From Ceratotherium simum simum (taxonomy: Eukaryota > Chordata > Mammalia > Perissodactyla > Rhinocerotidae): a stretch of 64,000 nucleotides of DNA. Of the stretch, positions 35,564 through 47,849 are shown in pieces. The DNA lies in NCBI RefSeq assembly GCF_000283155.1, contig NW_004454171.1:9050659-9114658 (forward strand), in the 5' to 3' direction. The translations under genes were made by a program, and so were the position numbers. Below the pieces are notes generated by a model. The model ran no database searches. It saw nothing but the letters and a program-made list of their open reading frames with translations, and was not told the DNA's origin. Position 1 is the stretch's first letter. Each line of letters starts with the position of its first letter.

Positions 35564-36479
35564 CTCCTTTTTATTTTTTGTTTATTTATTTTTTCCTTTT
35601 TATTTTTTAAATGACAGTTGGTGGTAGTAGTATTTTTTGTTTGTTTTTTAAATGTTCTTACTGGCCAATAAAATTAGTAAAAATACTTTTTCTTCTTCCC
35701 TGCCTTTTTGTCTGTCTTTCTGTCTTTCTCTTCTCTCTTTTTTTCTCTCTCCTCTTCTCAACAATTTACTGATCTGTGAAATTCATAGTTACAATAACCC
35801 AAGCTGTTCCATGTCCCAGTGACCTTCTAACCCGTGCATACACATACCAGTCCACCACCTCACCTCTGAATGAACAAAGAATGAAAGAGACTTGGGCCAT
35901 CAACCTTAGAGGACCAGAAAAATTATTATTTTTTTAGGCTAATGAGAATAGGGGCAAAGCTAGAAATTTAGTTTCTGTTCCAGAGTAAACTAACCAAGCA
36001 TTCTTCTTCCTGTGTGGTAATGACAGAATACTTCCTATCAAACAACCTTCCCGCAGGTAATTTAAACTTCAAACAAAATATAAAAGACAAAGTCTACCTG
36101 AAGAGCAACCAATAGCAGGCAGAAACTGATGGGGAGGAGATGTTAGTCTATGCTTGGAAAACGGAAACAGCCCTGATGGGGTTGCTGTTTTTATAGCCAG
36201 TTGACACCATGCTAGGCAACTAAAACTCAGTAGAAAACTGCATTCTGCTTGATGAACCAGAGGGCAGAGTTCATAGTGACCACAACAGCTGGAAAATGAG
36301 AGGAAAAAGAAACCTGAAGAAAGGGAGCCCCCACTTTTGCAGTAAAAGTTTGCCCATATCTCAGGCTGGCCCTGAGCTATGTATGTGTGGAACAAACTGC
36401 AAGCAACCTAGCCAAGGCTACAAGGACTGAACAAAGCTTTCAGTTGCTGCCCATCTTAGAGGACACAGTTTGGAGTTTA
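35564..36479. other. Intron with a pyrimidine-rich tract
   Basis: Low-complexity CT-rich sequence lies at about 35695..35762 (TGTCTTTCTGTCTTTCTC). A minus-strand open stretch at 36069..36395 has no recognisable protein character. It may be part of an old L1 5' region, but this is not assigned. Confidence 0.4.
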
Positions 36480-36700
36480 GGCCAGCTAAGTTTACTGTCA
36501 ACACTTTTCAGAGGACTGCAACAAGATTTAGAGTTTCTGCAAGGTATCGTGTACCATGTATAGGATATCTATAATTACTAGACCTATGAAGAAACGGGTA
36601 AGCATGACCAAAACTCAAGATAAAAGGCAATCAATGGAGATAAACCCTTAAATGCTATACATGTCGGACAAGTAACTATTTCTTTATTTGACTAATCCCG
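36480..36700 (+). repeat. Possible L1M/HAL1-type 5'-region fragment, sense
   Basis: ATTACTAGACCTATGAAGAA followed by ACTCAAGATAAAAGGCAATC resembles the ORF1-region wording of old L1M/HAL1 elements. It is short and diverged. Confidence 0.4.
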
Positions 36701-38694
36701 AATTTAGGAACTTGAAACTCTTTATGGTTAAAGGGAATTTCAAGATACTGATTCTAGTTTCATTCTTCAGTATTTTTTCCCTGAGGTCTAACTTACACTT
36801 AACAGTTTGCTAGTCTCTTGCACTAGTATTACTCACTTTCCCTTTTCCTTGGTGTGCTTCTTCCCTGTAAGGCATTACTTGTTTGGTTAATATATGAAAC
36901 AAGGTCCAGGAAACAGAAACCACTCTAGGTATTTGAAGTAGAAATTAGGTCTCCATGAAAAATCCCCAGGCCTCAAAGAACTGACCTACTAGGGAAGCTG
37001 TAACCTCTGATGATGCCATTGCAATTACTGAGTTTAAGAACCTGATTCAAAGATTTCAAACCAAGGATTAGAAAGCTTCTGCCACTGTTGTTGCTGCCTC
37101 AACTGCCTCTTCACACTCACACAGCTGGTAATTGGGCATTGGAACTTGGAGTCCAGCTCTTGCCTCCGCTGCAGTTGCCTCTCAATACTCAAAGAATTAG
37201 AGAATGGTTACTGGAGCACCACGCTGGAAAAAATCTCATTTCTCACCTTGCTTGCCAATAGAAAGTAATGTAAAAGGATAGTTAAGAGATCTCCAGCTCA
37301 CTTTCAATTTCCATATCCCATGAAAATGTATTTCATTGGCAGGTCTGTAATTGCATCCAGAAGCCTAGCTGTAAGAACAACTGGACAATGTTGTTTTTAG
37401 CTTCTGCAGAGTAAGAAGGTACTCTGGGGGTGGGGGTGGAGAGGGTGAAATGAAGATTGAGTGAGCTAGTCTTGCGGCATGCGTTGAAGTTATCTACGCT
37501 CCCTTAGCACTTTAAACACATACCAAATGCTACCTTTCCTGTGCAGCATTGTTTTTTCAGTGTGGGGAGTTTTTGAAAGGCCACAGATTATGTTATTATT
37601 CAATTTTTTAAATTCTAGAACCTAGCACTGTACCTGCCATAGACTAAGCGTTCATTAAGCGTTTGTTAAAAATTTCATTTGGGGTGGGCGGGTTGGTATG
37701 TATACTATTAAATATAACACGTGGAAGTATTTAATAAACACTTTAATATAGAAAAAATCCTGTGGGCATATAGTTTGGGTGGCATTGAAGGAGTGACATT
37801 TAAGTTGGGCTTTGAAGGAAGCCTGTGCATTTATCATGTTGACATGGAGTGCAAATGCGTTCCGGTGTGAGGTAATGGTGTTAGACAAAGATACAGTGGG
37901 TTGCTCAGGATGACTAGGATGTAGGGTGTAATGTTTGGAATGAGGAATGTACCTGGAGGTTAGTTTTAAAAAACAAATCTGAAGTTCTAAATTACAATTA
38001 ACTTCCCTTTGATTTGGTTTCATTGATGTAGCTGAATGACAGCTTATGTTATGTTAGGGGAGGAAATGGTATCTTTTTGCTTCTTCTCTGCCTCTCATAT
38101 GTGCTTGGTGCTGGAACACTACAGCCCCTGAATCAGAGCAACATGCTTAGCAGGAAGAGAGAGTTATCATTCTTCCTTAACCATCATCAGATGGCAGACT
38201 GATGTGATTAAGCCCTAAAGCAAAGGAAAGACAGTATCTTTTGGAAATTGGAGACTCTCTTCTTTACTTTCAAGGTAAACAGCAGGCTATCCTGCCTCTG
38301 TTCAATATGCTTTTTGGAGAAATGAATCACCCAAGCCCACATTCCTCCTTAAATAGTCTATTTGTGGTGTTGAGGAAGCAAACCTCCAGTCCCCTCTCTG
38401 TTGATCACAAAGTTTGGGCTAAACCATTTTTTAGTTCTGTCCTAATTAAATAGTATAAGAGACTGTTCTCATCTCACTTAGAGTAAGGACTACATTTTTC
38501 GAAAAGGGACTTTGGAACGTTCCTTCTTACAGCCTGATTATAAGTAGCTAGTTTGGTAGTCTCTTTCCAGATCTTATGATCTTATGGTTGCCTGTAAGCC
38601 ATTCACTAGGCTACAGCTTGAACCTCCTAATCCATTTCTGAGTCTTCACAGTAGCCTAATCTTGTTTCAAACCCTGGATATGTTGATTCCTTTC
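36701..38694. other. Intron, mostly unassigned
   Basis: About 37600..37670 reads like an L2 3' end (AACCTAGCACTGTACCTGCC, then AGCGTTTGTTAAAAA). About 37780..37960 (TTAAGTTGGGCTTTGAAGGA) resembles an old dispersed repeat that I cannot name. No gene seen. Confidence 0.4.
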
Positions 38695-39085
38695 CTATAG
38701 TTTAAACTTCAGATACCTTAGCATGGCAAAGGCTCTTTGATCTGGTCTCTTCCAACTCTTGTTGCATTCCTGCCATGCTCAACTTCTAGAACTGTTCCAA
38801 ACATATCATATAAATTTGTGCCTCTGCTTTTCCGTAATCTGTTTGTCTTACTTGGAATTAACTGTGTGCTTTCTCTGTTCTGCTTTACACAAGCACCATC
38901 TGAAGTCTTTGCTGATTAGCTCGGGTACTGACTCTCTTTGTGCTGTGCCATCTTATTTGTTCATCTTAATTTATCAGTGATTTGAGGTATATGTCTGTTC
39001 CCCCTTCCTTACTCTTTAAAGATAAAGACCATGTTTTATTCATCTCTGTATCCTCAATACGTAGTAACTGGCACTTAGGAAGTGG
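38695..39085 (+). repeat. LINE L2 fragment
   Basis: The sense L2 3' region is recognisable by GATCTGGTCTCTTCCAACTC, then a pyrimidine-rich coding-like stretch, GATAAAGACCATGTTTTATT and GTATCCTCAATACGTAGTAA near the 3' end. Confidence 0.65.
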
Positions 39086-39099
39086 TTTGAAAAGTATTC

Positions 39100-39300
39100 A
39101 TTATCTGTTTTGGAGTCATAAAGATCTGGGTTTGAATCCTAGTTCTGCCATCATGTGATTTGTTCAGATTACCTACCTTCTTTGAGTTTATTTTTCTCAT
39201 ATGCAAAATCGGGACAATAGTGCTGACCTTAGAGATTACATAAAGACTTGCATGTAAAGCAGTTAGCCTAACACCTGGATATAAAATGTTGGCATTATTA
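39100..39300 (+). repeat. MIR SINE
   Basis: Sense MIR with TCTGGGTTTGAATCCTAG (B-box region), then TTTATTTTTCTCATATGCAA and GACTTGCATGTAAAGCAGTT. It directly follows an L2 fragment. Confidence 0.8.
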
Positions 39301-39329
39301 CTTGTTATATCAATCATCTATTCTTTCTC

Positions 39330-39830
39330 TTATATTCAGCCTCTCTTGCACTCCCCCTTCCAGTCAACATGTAAGCATGTTTGTCTTTTCCCATCTTTAA
39401 AAAAGCTTTTCTTACCACACCCTTTGAGATATTGCCTTTTCTCTCTTGACAGTTCACAACCCAAGTTCTTGAATCTGTTGTCTTGCGGCGTCTTCTTCCT
39501 ACAAACATATGTATGCCTCAATCCATTGTGGTTTGGTATTGTCTTCTTCCACTCCATGGATGTTGCTTTTGCAAAAAGCAGCAGTGGTATCTTTGTTCTA
39601 AATCTAATAGCATATATTTTTTTCACCTCATCTTTGTTGCTTTTATTTGTAGCCTATGACAAATTTTTAATTAGATTTATTTGTGTGTTTACTTATTTGT
39701 GTGTTTACTTATTTAATACCTATTCTTTCTGTTAGAGGTAAGTTTAATGATGATAAGAACCTCATCTGTTTTGTTCATCACCGTATCCCTAGTGTCTCCC
39801 CAAGGACCTGGCAAGGAGATCCTTGAATCT
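39330..39830 (+). repeat. Probable L2-related sequence
   Basis: The 3' end GATAAGAACCTCATCTGTTT then TTCATCACCGTATCCCTAGT is L2-like. The preceding 400 bp are pyrimidine-rich with an open stretch of about 150 codons, without a recognisable domain. GTGTGTTTACTTATTT is tandemly repeated at about 39683..39715. Confidence 0.45.
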
Positions 39831-40285
39831 TTGAATTATCAGTCGGCACTTCAGAAAATCTATAGTCCTTTGCAAATAGGTTAAAAGGTGTCAATGCTGC
39901 TTTTAGAAAGTTCTCCATTTCAAAGCAAAATGGAATGTACCCTAGTGTAAATTTTGAATTATCAATGATTTGGTTCAGAATCTTAAATAGGTTACTTAAT
40001 GTGGTCACTAAAAGTATTTTTGCCTGCCTGGTCCCTGAAAAAGTCAAAGTGTGGAGAATTTTTTTTAAAGGGATTAGATTAGAACTTGTAATTAGGTATT
40101 ACCAGTTTTGCATTCTTCTTCACACTCCCAGTGTGCCTTGCAGTTCTTCTGAAAGGACCAGGCAGGAGCTATTCAACCAGCAAATAAGAGGGAGAATTGA
40201 ATACCACCATAAAAAAAATCTCTGTGCCTATTACTTTTATTAAAAACCTACACCCACCTCCATCAGATGGTATCATGTCAATCCT
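39831..40285. other. Intron, nothing recognised
   Basis: No gene and no assigned repeat. Confidence 0.4.
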
Positions 40286-40289
40286 TAAA

Positions 40290-40620
40290 CTTTGCCTTCA
40301 GGATAAAGGCTAGATTGTGAGCATGGTATTGATGCAGGCATGATCTTGTCTTCTCTTGCCTCTCTAGCTTCATTCCTTCCTCTTTCTTGCTTTATACTCT
40401 GTGCTTCAAACATCCTCATTCATTTACTGTTCTAGCAGTGTACCTTCGTAGTGGTACCTTTGGAATGTCTGTCTCCCCTCTTTCCTCTGCCTGAGTCACT
40501 CTTACTCATTCGTTAGGCTTTAGTTTAATTGTCTCTGCCTTATGGAAATCTTTTCCTTGGTTCCAGAAGGCTAGGTTTGATTTTCGTAGTACTTCTGTGC
40601 ATACCGCCACATGATGGATA
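40290..40620 (+). repeat. LINE L2 fragment
   Basis: CTTCAGGATAAAGGCTAGAT, then GCATGATCTTGTCTTCTCTT and TATGGAAATCTTTTCCTTGG give the usual order of the L2 ORF2 C-terminal region. Confidence 0.7.
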
Positions 40621-41319
40621 ACTCTGATCTTCCTGATCTACTCTCTCCCCGCTGGTCTTTGCTCTGGAACCCTTACCTGTGTGGATTATGTCAGTGGGCA
40701 TCTGTGACTTCTGGCTTTAGATAGAGTGCAGCCGGTGTGGAACACAGGCAGGTTGGAAGCAGTGAGTCAGAAAGGTAAGCTCAGAAGAGTATTTCCCTAA
40801 TTTCTTTCCTGTGGGTTGGCTGTATCCCAAGACAAATCATTACTCCCCTTAAGGTGGCCTTCTTTATGTGACTTTCTCTTCCAAGTTCCAGTAACCTCTA
40901 GTGCCCCTTATCCTTTTGGATTTAGGAGTACTGCTCCTGCTACTAACACTAGTTCCTGTACCTTCTGTTGTGTTTCCTTATCCCTCACCATTCCTTTTGT
41001 GTTTAGTTCCTTTGTACCTAAATGCTCTTTGAATTATTCTAATTGGAATATTAAATTAGTTTCTGATTGGAAATATGGCTAATAAAACCCATCACGTATT
41101 ATTTCTGATACCGCCTTCTCAGTTGCCTGCTTTTGCCTTTGTCCTCACTTAGGTAAATAGGAGGCTCAGTTGGTGAAGTTCTAAAGCGCCCTCTTTCCAC
41201 TTTAGAAGGACAATGCTACTTTTGTTTATATTATATATTGAGATTCTGTGTAAGAGTTGATTTGAAATTAGGATTGCACAACTTGGAAAAGCTTGAAAAT
41301 CAGTGACAGCAAGGAAAAA
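40621..41319. other. Intron, nothing recognised
   Basis: I see no gene. The middle part is pyrimidine-rich and may be further decayed L2. Confidence 0.35.
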
Positions 41320-41960
41320 AAATCTTAAAATCTTTTTAATGGCATTTAAAGCTCTTTGAAGGCCTGGCACCTGCCTTTATTTTCAGCCTCATCCCTTACT
41401 ACTAACCCTTCTAGACTTTTAAATTCCGGGATACTAAATGCTCTCTGCCACATCAGTGTTCTGGCATGTGTTGTTACACACGTGTTTCACCTAGCTAACT
41501 CCTACTCATCCTTGAGGTCTTACCCTAAATTTTATTAAAGGGTGGTTTTTCCCTGCTGCTCCTTTCTGTCCTGCCTCCTACTTGCACAATTATTAGGCTT
41601 CTCTGTTAACTGCTTTTTTTTTTATTTATTTTTTCCCCCCAAAGCCCCAGTGGATAGTTGTATGTCATAGCTGCACATCCTTCTAGTTGCTATATGTGGG
41701 ACGCAGCCTCAGCATGGCCGGAGAAGCGGTGCGTCGGTGCGCACCCGGGATCCGAACCCCGGGCCGCCAGCAGCAGAGCGTGTGCACTTTAACCGCTAAG
41801 CCACAGGGCCGGCCCTATGTTAACTGTTTTGATACCATCCTGTGCTTTCCCTTCATAGCATTTATTATTAGAATTGTATAGTTATTTGTCCTGTTATTCA
41901 TTATTTGCCTCCCATAGGGGTCTGTTATAATCGCTGCTATATTCCCAGTGCCTAGCATGC
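41320..41960 (+). repeat. LINE L2 fragment, interrupted by an ERE
   Basis: L2 wording such as GCTAACTCCTACTCATCCTT and GAGGTCTTACCC lies before the ERE. The L2 3' end resumes after it with CATAGCATTTATTATTAGAA and GCTGCTATATTCCCAGTGCC. The ERE occupies 41617..41817. Confidence 0.75.
41617..41817 (-). mobile_element. ERE SINE, form A
   Basis: An antisense form A copy inside the L2, with duplication TGTTAACTG(C/T)TTT at 41604..41616 and 41818..41830. The left tail is T-rich. Confidence 0.95.
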
Positions 41961-42257
41961 ATGCATCCATTTATTCAACAAATAAAAGAGAAGGAAGTTA
42001 CAGTGGAAGGTCATAGAATCTCTTTAGAGGAGTGTAATGCAGAGAATTTAAGGCCATTAGAATTTGTCACAGTTTTGAATGTGGCCATCCCCTTTTAATT
42101 TTAGTTAATGAAAAAAAATCAATGTATCTTCTTTTTAGAAAGATCTTATTTGGTTGTGTTCCTCCATAGACTAATGGAACATTGATTATTAAATGCCTCT
42201 GAATCAGTGAACTAAAAAAAAGTCCTATTTTCATTTTTATGACTATGTAATAAAGAT

Positions 42258-42975
42258 GACTTAAAACATTTTTGGGGGAACAATTTTAAACCTAAAGAAC
42301 AGTTGCAAGTACAGGACAAAGAACTTTTTGTTTTAAACCGTTTAAGAATAACATGTTGTTGGGGCCGGCCCGGTGGCGTAACGGTTAAGTGCGTGCGCTC
42401 CGCTGCTGGCGGCCAGGTTCGGATCCCGGGCGTGCACCGATGCACTGCTTGTCAGGCCATGCTTTGGCGGCATCCCATATAAAGTGGAGGAAGATGGGCA
42501 TGGATGTTAGCCCAGGGCCAGTCTTCCTCAGCAAAAAAAAAAAAAAAAAAAGAGGATTGGCATGGAGGTTAGCTCAGGGCTGATCTTTCCTCACACACAC
42601 AAAAAAGAATAACATGCTGTTATGATGCCCCATCACCCCTGAATACTTTGGTGTGTATTTTCTAGACACAAGTACATTCTACTGCCTAACCATAACATAA
42701 TCATCAAAATCAGGTAATTAACATTGATAACATTGCTACCGTCTAATCCTCAATTCCGTTTAGGTTTGCCAGTCATTCCAGTATCCTTGTAGGAAGAGGA
42801 TCCAGTTCAGAAGCATTTAGTTATCACGTCTCCCTGGTTGTCTTCAATCTGGAATAGTTTCTCAGTCTTCCCTTGACTTTACCTCACCTTGACACTTTTG
42901 AAAATTATAGGCCAGTTATTTTGTAGAATGTCTGTCAATATGGATTTGTTTAATGTTTCCTAATGATTAGATTCA
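42258..42975. repeat. L1M-type 3'-region fragment, interrupted by an ERE
   Basis: AACAATTTTAAACCTAAAGA with CAGTTGCAAG lies before the ERE. CCCCATCACCCCTGAATACT, ATCAAAATCAGGTAATTAAC and CCAGTTATTTTGTAGAATG lie after it. This sequence order is familiar from old L1 copies. Orientation is not resolved. Confidence 0.6.
42361..42604 (+). mobile_element. ERE SINE, form B, sense
   Basis: The head is GGGGCCGGCCCGGTGGCGTA, and both tail units are present with an A-rich spacer between them. The duplication AAGAATAACATG(T/C)TGTT lies at about 42344..42360 and 42605..42621. The tail ends in a short (AC)n. Confidence 0.95.
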
Positions 42976-43034
42976 AGTGATAAATTGAAGGTGACTTTTT
43001 GGAGGCAGTATCTTCCTATTTGAAAACCATTCCC

Positions 43035-43293
43035 TTTTTTTTTTTTGGAGGAAGATTGGCCCTGAGCTAACATCTGTTGCCAATCTTCCTCTTGTTTTTC
43101 TTTTTTCTCCCCAAAGCCCCAGTACATAGTGGTAAATCCTAGTTGTAGGTCCTCCTAGTTCTTCCGTGTGGGACACCGCCTCAGCATGGCCTGATGAGCA
43201 GTGAGTAGGTCCGCACCAGGATCCAAACCGGTGAACCTTGGGCTGCTGAAGCGGAACGCACCAACTTAACCGCTACACCACCGGGCCAGCCCC
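43035..43293 (-). mobile_element. ERE SINE, composite-like, diverged
   Basis: The left part has one form B-like unit (GGCCCTGAGCTAACATCTG), then CCCCAAAGCCCCAGTA of form A, then a body whose B-box side (GGATCCAAACCGGTGAACC) is closer to form B. It may be an older member or a recombinant. No clear duplication was seen. Confidence 0.8.
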
Positions 43294-44447
43294 TGTCTTA
43301 ATTTTTTTGAAGACACTTTTTTTGCATTTTAATTCTTTTTCTAAGTATTTTTAGTTTTGGGGTTTGTAAATTTATAATAATCTTTAAATATAGAGGAAAC
43401 CTATAAAGAACCTGGCATTGTACATCAAGGCATAAAATCCTTAAAAATATTTTGTCAGATACCAAAAAAATTCACTGTCACAGGAATTTTTATTTAAACT
43501 AATCAGGAATAATTTATTTTGCAATATTTTGTCATTAAGATCATTTCCGATTTAAAAATTCTTTGGCTTCTGAATTGCAAGTGGTACTTGAGAACTTCTA
43601 AGACATAAGTATGGTTAATTATGGCAGAACGTATTTCTAAAATAACTCTCTTGGTTAAAAACAAATTATACACATTTTAGCTCTCAGTTTTAGTTCTGAA
43701 ATAATTTGAAAATCCAGATCTGAAGGCAATCAGAATCACTGTTCTAAGCCTATTTTTAGATTTTTTTCTTTTTAGCTGGTTTCCTTTCTAGCCACCTGCA
43801 GTTTTATGTGCAGTTGCACATGTTCATTTTTTCTAAAACTGTCCCCCCACCAAGCTTGGTGTGTAAGTAGCTTCTCTAATGCTTTTTTGGCTTGTTCTTT
43901 TTGAAGAGCAAAGTGTAAATTATAAAACCTTCATTGAGTATTTAAGTTCATTTAACAATAGTTTTGATAAAATACAGCATTATTATAGAATGAAGGACTT
44001 TCTGCCTCTAGGAATCCTTTTTGATTATAGTTTGTTATGTCTTGATATTATTAATATATTCTATATTAATGTGTAGAATATATCTTCTCCATTCTTTTAC
44101 TTTCAGCTTTTCCTGTTTTTTTAAGATTTGTCTCTTCTAAGCATAACTGGATTTAAAAAAATACAGTATGATATTTCTTTTAACTGGGGCATTTATTGCA
44201 TTTACACTTAATGTAGTTATTGATATATTTGGATTCAAATGAACCACCTTTATTTTGTACATTTTATTCATGTCGTCTGTTTCTTTTCTCTCCTTTCTTT
44301 GTTTCGGTTTAACATTCTCTTTTGGATTAACATTCTTTGGAGGCCTTATTGTGGTGTGGAGGCTGCATATGTGTGTGCATGTGTATGTATGCTGCCTCTT
44401 GCCTGTGGTGAATTATTTCCTTATGTGTTTTATAAATTTTGGTTGTG
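43294..44447. other. Intron, nothing recognised
   Basis: AT-rich intron without a gene. Weak L1-like wording occurs around 44100..44240 but is not strong enough to call. Confidence 0.4.
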
Positions 44448-44690
44448 GGGGCCGGCCCGGTGGCACAAGCGGTTGGGTATGCACGCTCTGCTGCAGCGGC
44501 CCGGGGTTCACGGGTTCAGATCCCGGGCACGCACTGATGCACTGCTTGTGGAGCCACGCTGTGGCGGCATCCCATATAAAGTAGAGGAAGATGGGCACGG
44601 ATGTTAGCTCAGGGCCAGTCTTCCTCAGCAGAAAGAGGAGGATTGGCAGATGTTAGCTGAGGGCTGATCTTCCTCACAAAAAAAAAAAAA
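44448..44690 (+). mobile_element. ERE SINE, form B, sense
   Basis: The head GGGGCCGGCCCGGTGGCACA, the B-box side GGTTCAGATCC and two tail units end in an A run. The duplication AAATTTTGGTTGTG is at about 44434..44447 and 44691..44704. Confidence 0.95.
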
Positions 44691-44924
44691 AAATTTTGGT
44701 TGTGAGCTGTCTGAAGATCTCATCTTTGAGATCTCTGTCCAGTCTCAGGGCAATACCATTGATAAGATAAATTGAAAGTATATTCTCAGACAGTTTTGTT
44801 CTGCCAAGTGTTCTAGGGATATCGTCAATCCAGGACTACTTAAAGTTTGTTCATGTGAACATGTTACACCCTCCAGGGCAACTGCTGGCTTCCCGCACCT
44901 GTGTGTGTGTATTAGTTTCCTATA

Positions 44925-45345
44925 GCTGCTGTACTAATTACCACAAATTTAGTGGCTTAAAACAACACAACTTTACTATCTTCTAGTTCCAAAGGTCAGA
45001 AGTCTGAAATGGGTTTCACTGGGCCAAAATTAAGATGTGGGTAGGTCTGTGTTCCTTCTGGACGTTCTATGGGAGAATCTATTCTTTCCCCTTTTTCAAC
45101 TTCTAGAGGCCTCCTGCATTCTTGGCTAGTGGCCTCTTCCTCCATCTTCAAGCCAGAAATGGCCCAGGTGAGTCATTTTCATATGGCATCACTCTGATCA
45201 GCACTGACTCTCCTTCCTCCCTCTTTCCTTTTGAAGACCCTTCTGATTACATGAGCCCACCTCAGTAATCTCAGATAATCTTTCTATCTCAAGATCCTTA
45301 ACCTAATCACATCTGCGAAGTCCTTTTTGTCTTGTCAGTTCTACC
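44925..45345 (-). mobile_element. MLT1-type MaLR LTR, antisense
   Basis: TATTAGTTTCCTATAGCTGC, then CCACAAATTTAGTGGCTTAA, GGTCAGAAGTCTGAAATGGG and CCTTCCTCCCTCTTTCC follow the complement order of MLT1. It is the only antisense MLT1-type LTR of the three. Confidence 0.85.
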
Positions 45346-45997
45346 TGCCCACCTTCAGTAAGCCGAGCCCTTATGTTTTGTTCCAATTTGGCATAAAAGT
45401 CCAAGCCCCTTTGTTAGTGGCCAGCAAGCCCCTATAGCTTCTTTCATGTTTTCTCTTCTGGGTTTTAGTCCTCCCTTCTTCCTACTCTCCCTAGATTTTC
45501 TTTACTCTCTTCAGCATTGGATTATGAAGTTTTAAAAGATGCTATCACTGTCTTTCAAGTGTGTTTAGGTAGTTTGTAGTGGGAGAGTTTTCAGGTTATC
45601 TAATCTGCCGTATTGCCCCAGTTGGCATTCCTTACATTAGCGAGGTATTAATGAGTTTTGATAAGACATAAAGCCTGTCACTTTTATTTTCCTATTTTTA
45701 AATTTAAAATGCTTTTAATTTAGCCTCAATCATAAGAAAAAACAAATCTCATCTTTGAAAAAGCTTTTCAGTTAACTGATAAAAATCAGTTTCTCTATTT
45801 GAACACTCTGTTTTATGCTTATCAACAAACTGTCTTTTTTCTTTAATCTGACCCAGACTGTCCTGGTTTACTCTGATTCTGTTACTCAAGCAGACCAAGA
45901 ATCTCTCTCAACACATCCTGCCTCCCTTCTTGACCGTGTGGTCAGGGGGTTCTCTTTCAATGAAAATTTTTATTTTCTGTTTCTCAGTCTCATTTGA
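45346..45997. other. Intron, nothing recognised
   Basis: No gene and no assigned repeat. Confidence 0.45.
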
Positions 45998-46254
45998 TTT
46001 ATTTTTTGTTTTTTTGTGAGGAAGATCGGCCCTGAGCTAATATCTGCCAATCGTCCTCTTTTTTTTTTTTTGCTGAGGAAGACTGTCCCTGGGCTAACAT
46101 CCATGCCCATCTTCCTCTACTTTATATGGGATGCCTGCCACAGCATGGCCTGACAAGCGGTGCGTCAGTGCGCGCCCGGGATCCGAACTGGCGAACCCCG
46201 GGCCACCGCAGTGGAGTGCGCACGCTTAACCGGTTGCGCCACCGGGCTGGCCCC
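45998..46254 (-). mobile_element. ERE SINE, form B
   Basis: An antisense form B copy with a perfect 16-bp duplication TCTCAGTCTCATTTGA (45982..45997 and 46255..46270). The body is well kept (GTGCGCGCCCGGGATCCGAA within the complement), so it is the youngest-looking form B copy in the window. Confidence 0.96.
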
Positions 46255-46494
46255 TCTCAGTCTCATTTGAGCTAAAGGCATATAAATATTATTCCGTGCC
46301 CAGCTGTTATCCTTGGGCTTCATTTCACAATTTCCTCCATCCCTCCCTCCCTTTGATAATATGTGAATGTGATTAAAAGCCAGTCAGATACTACCTAAGG
46401 GATATAATGAAAACTCTGTATCACCCCTTTTATACCCAGTGCTCTCTAGAGCACTTATATGGTGAGTACTGTGTATCAGGCTTTTTATACAGAT

Positions 46495-46665
46495 TAAGAT
46501 TAATTCATCCTCTCAGTAGTCCCATCTTACAGATGAAGAAACTGATACACAAAGAGGTTATGTGACTTGTTCAGGATCATGCAGCCATTAAATGGCATTA
46601 TGTGAACCAGGCAGTCTAGTTTTAAAATCTGCCTGTTATCACTGTGCTGCACTGCCCTTAGTTTT
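46495..46665 (-). repeat. MIR SINE, antisense
   Basis: CATCTTACAGATGAAGAAAC, then GGTTATGTGACTTGTTCAGG and CATGCAGCCATTAAATGGCA are standard antisense MIR wording. Confidence 0.85.
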
Positions 46666-46891
46666 AGACTGAAAATTGTTTTCCCTCAGACTTTTGAAGG
46701 CACTAGTCCATTTCTTCTAGCTTCTAGTATTGTCATTGAGACATCTGATGTGTCTCTGATTCTAGATCCTTTGTATGTAACTTATCTTTTTCTCTCTGAA
46801 AACTTTTGAAATATTTATTCTCTTTAGCTATGGTATTTTGAAATTTCACAGGAATATAACTTGTTATTGGTCTTTTAAAAAGTACATTGTG

Positions 46892-47108
46892 GGGCCGGCT
46901 CCGTGGCTTAGCGGTTAAGTGCGCGCGCTCTGATGCTGGCGGCCCGGGTTCGGATCCCGGGCACGCCCCAAGGCACCACCTCTCCGTCCAACCCGAGGCC
47001 GAGTCCCACGTACGGCAACTAGAAGGATGCGAACCTATGACATACAACTATCTACTGGGGCTTTGGGGGGAAGAAAATGAATAAATAAAATCTTTAAAAA
47101 AAAAAAAT
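46892..47108 (+). mobile_element. ERE SINE, form A, TGATGCTGG subtype, sense
   Basis: The head GGGCCGGCTCCGTGGCTTAG, then TGATGCTGGCGG and CTCCGTCCAACC are nearly identical to the copy at 16452. The 15-bp duplication AAAAAGTACATTGTG is perfect (46877..46891 and 47109..47123). Confidence 0.96.
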
Positions 47109-47123
47109 AAAAAGTACATTGTG

Positions 47124-47849
47124 CTGGCACTTGGTGAACCCTTTCAATCTGGAGATATACTACTATACTTTTGGGATATAGTATTATTTCTTTGGTAATT
47201 TCTTTTCCACTATATTCTCTGTTCCTTTTTCCTAGATGTTTTCTTCACATATTATACCTTCTTTATTCATGTTTTAGTACTCTTTTCCTTCCTAGTTTCC
47301 ATCTCTTCCTCAACTATAAATTACAGTGTATCTATTTTAATTTTTATTCTTTTAATTTTCAAGTTTTCTTCTTTTTTCACTGAATTCTTATTTATTAATG
47401 GATCATCTTTTATTCTTCTGCATATAATATAAATCCTTTTTTAAAAAGTATTCCTTGAGTCTGCAAAATCTTTTTTTCAGTTTTATTTATTTTAGGTTCC
47501 CCCACCTCCCCCCTGCCTTGTGAAATGTTCCCTCATATAATCTGGTGATCCTTGGCTGTGTAAGAATGAGGAACTAAAATGCTTAAGAAGAAACTCTATA
47601 AATATGTGACAGAGACTGTCACTTGGTGGGGTGATTGGACTTTGAGCAGAGGTGCCCCAAATTTTCAATATATAGAAGTCGTTTCTTGTGCTATTCTATT
47701 TCTGCAGTGGAGAATTTTCTAATTTCTTTCATGAGAGTTGCATTCATGAGGGGAATGCTGGCATTCTGAGAACATGGTGAATGGAAGGACTGGGAATTCC
47801 ACTGTTCAGTATATAGACACGCAGTTTTCCAGCTTTTAGCTCTGTTCCT
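47124..47849. other. Intron, nothing recognised
   Basis: AT-rich at first, then ordinary intron. No gene seen. Confidence 0.45.

Noticed and set aside
39286..39735. A 149-codon plus-strand open frame
   Set aside because: It is hydrophobic because of pyrimidine-rich sequence, shows no domain, lies next to MIR and L2-like pieces and has no splice-site support.
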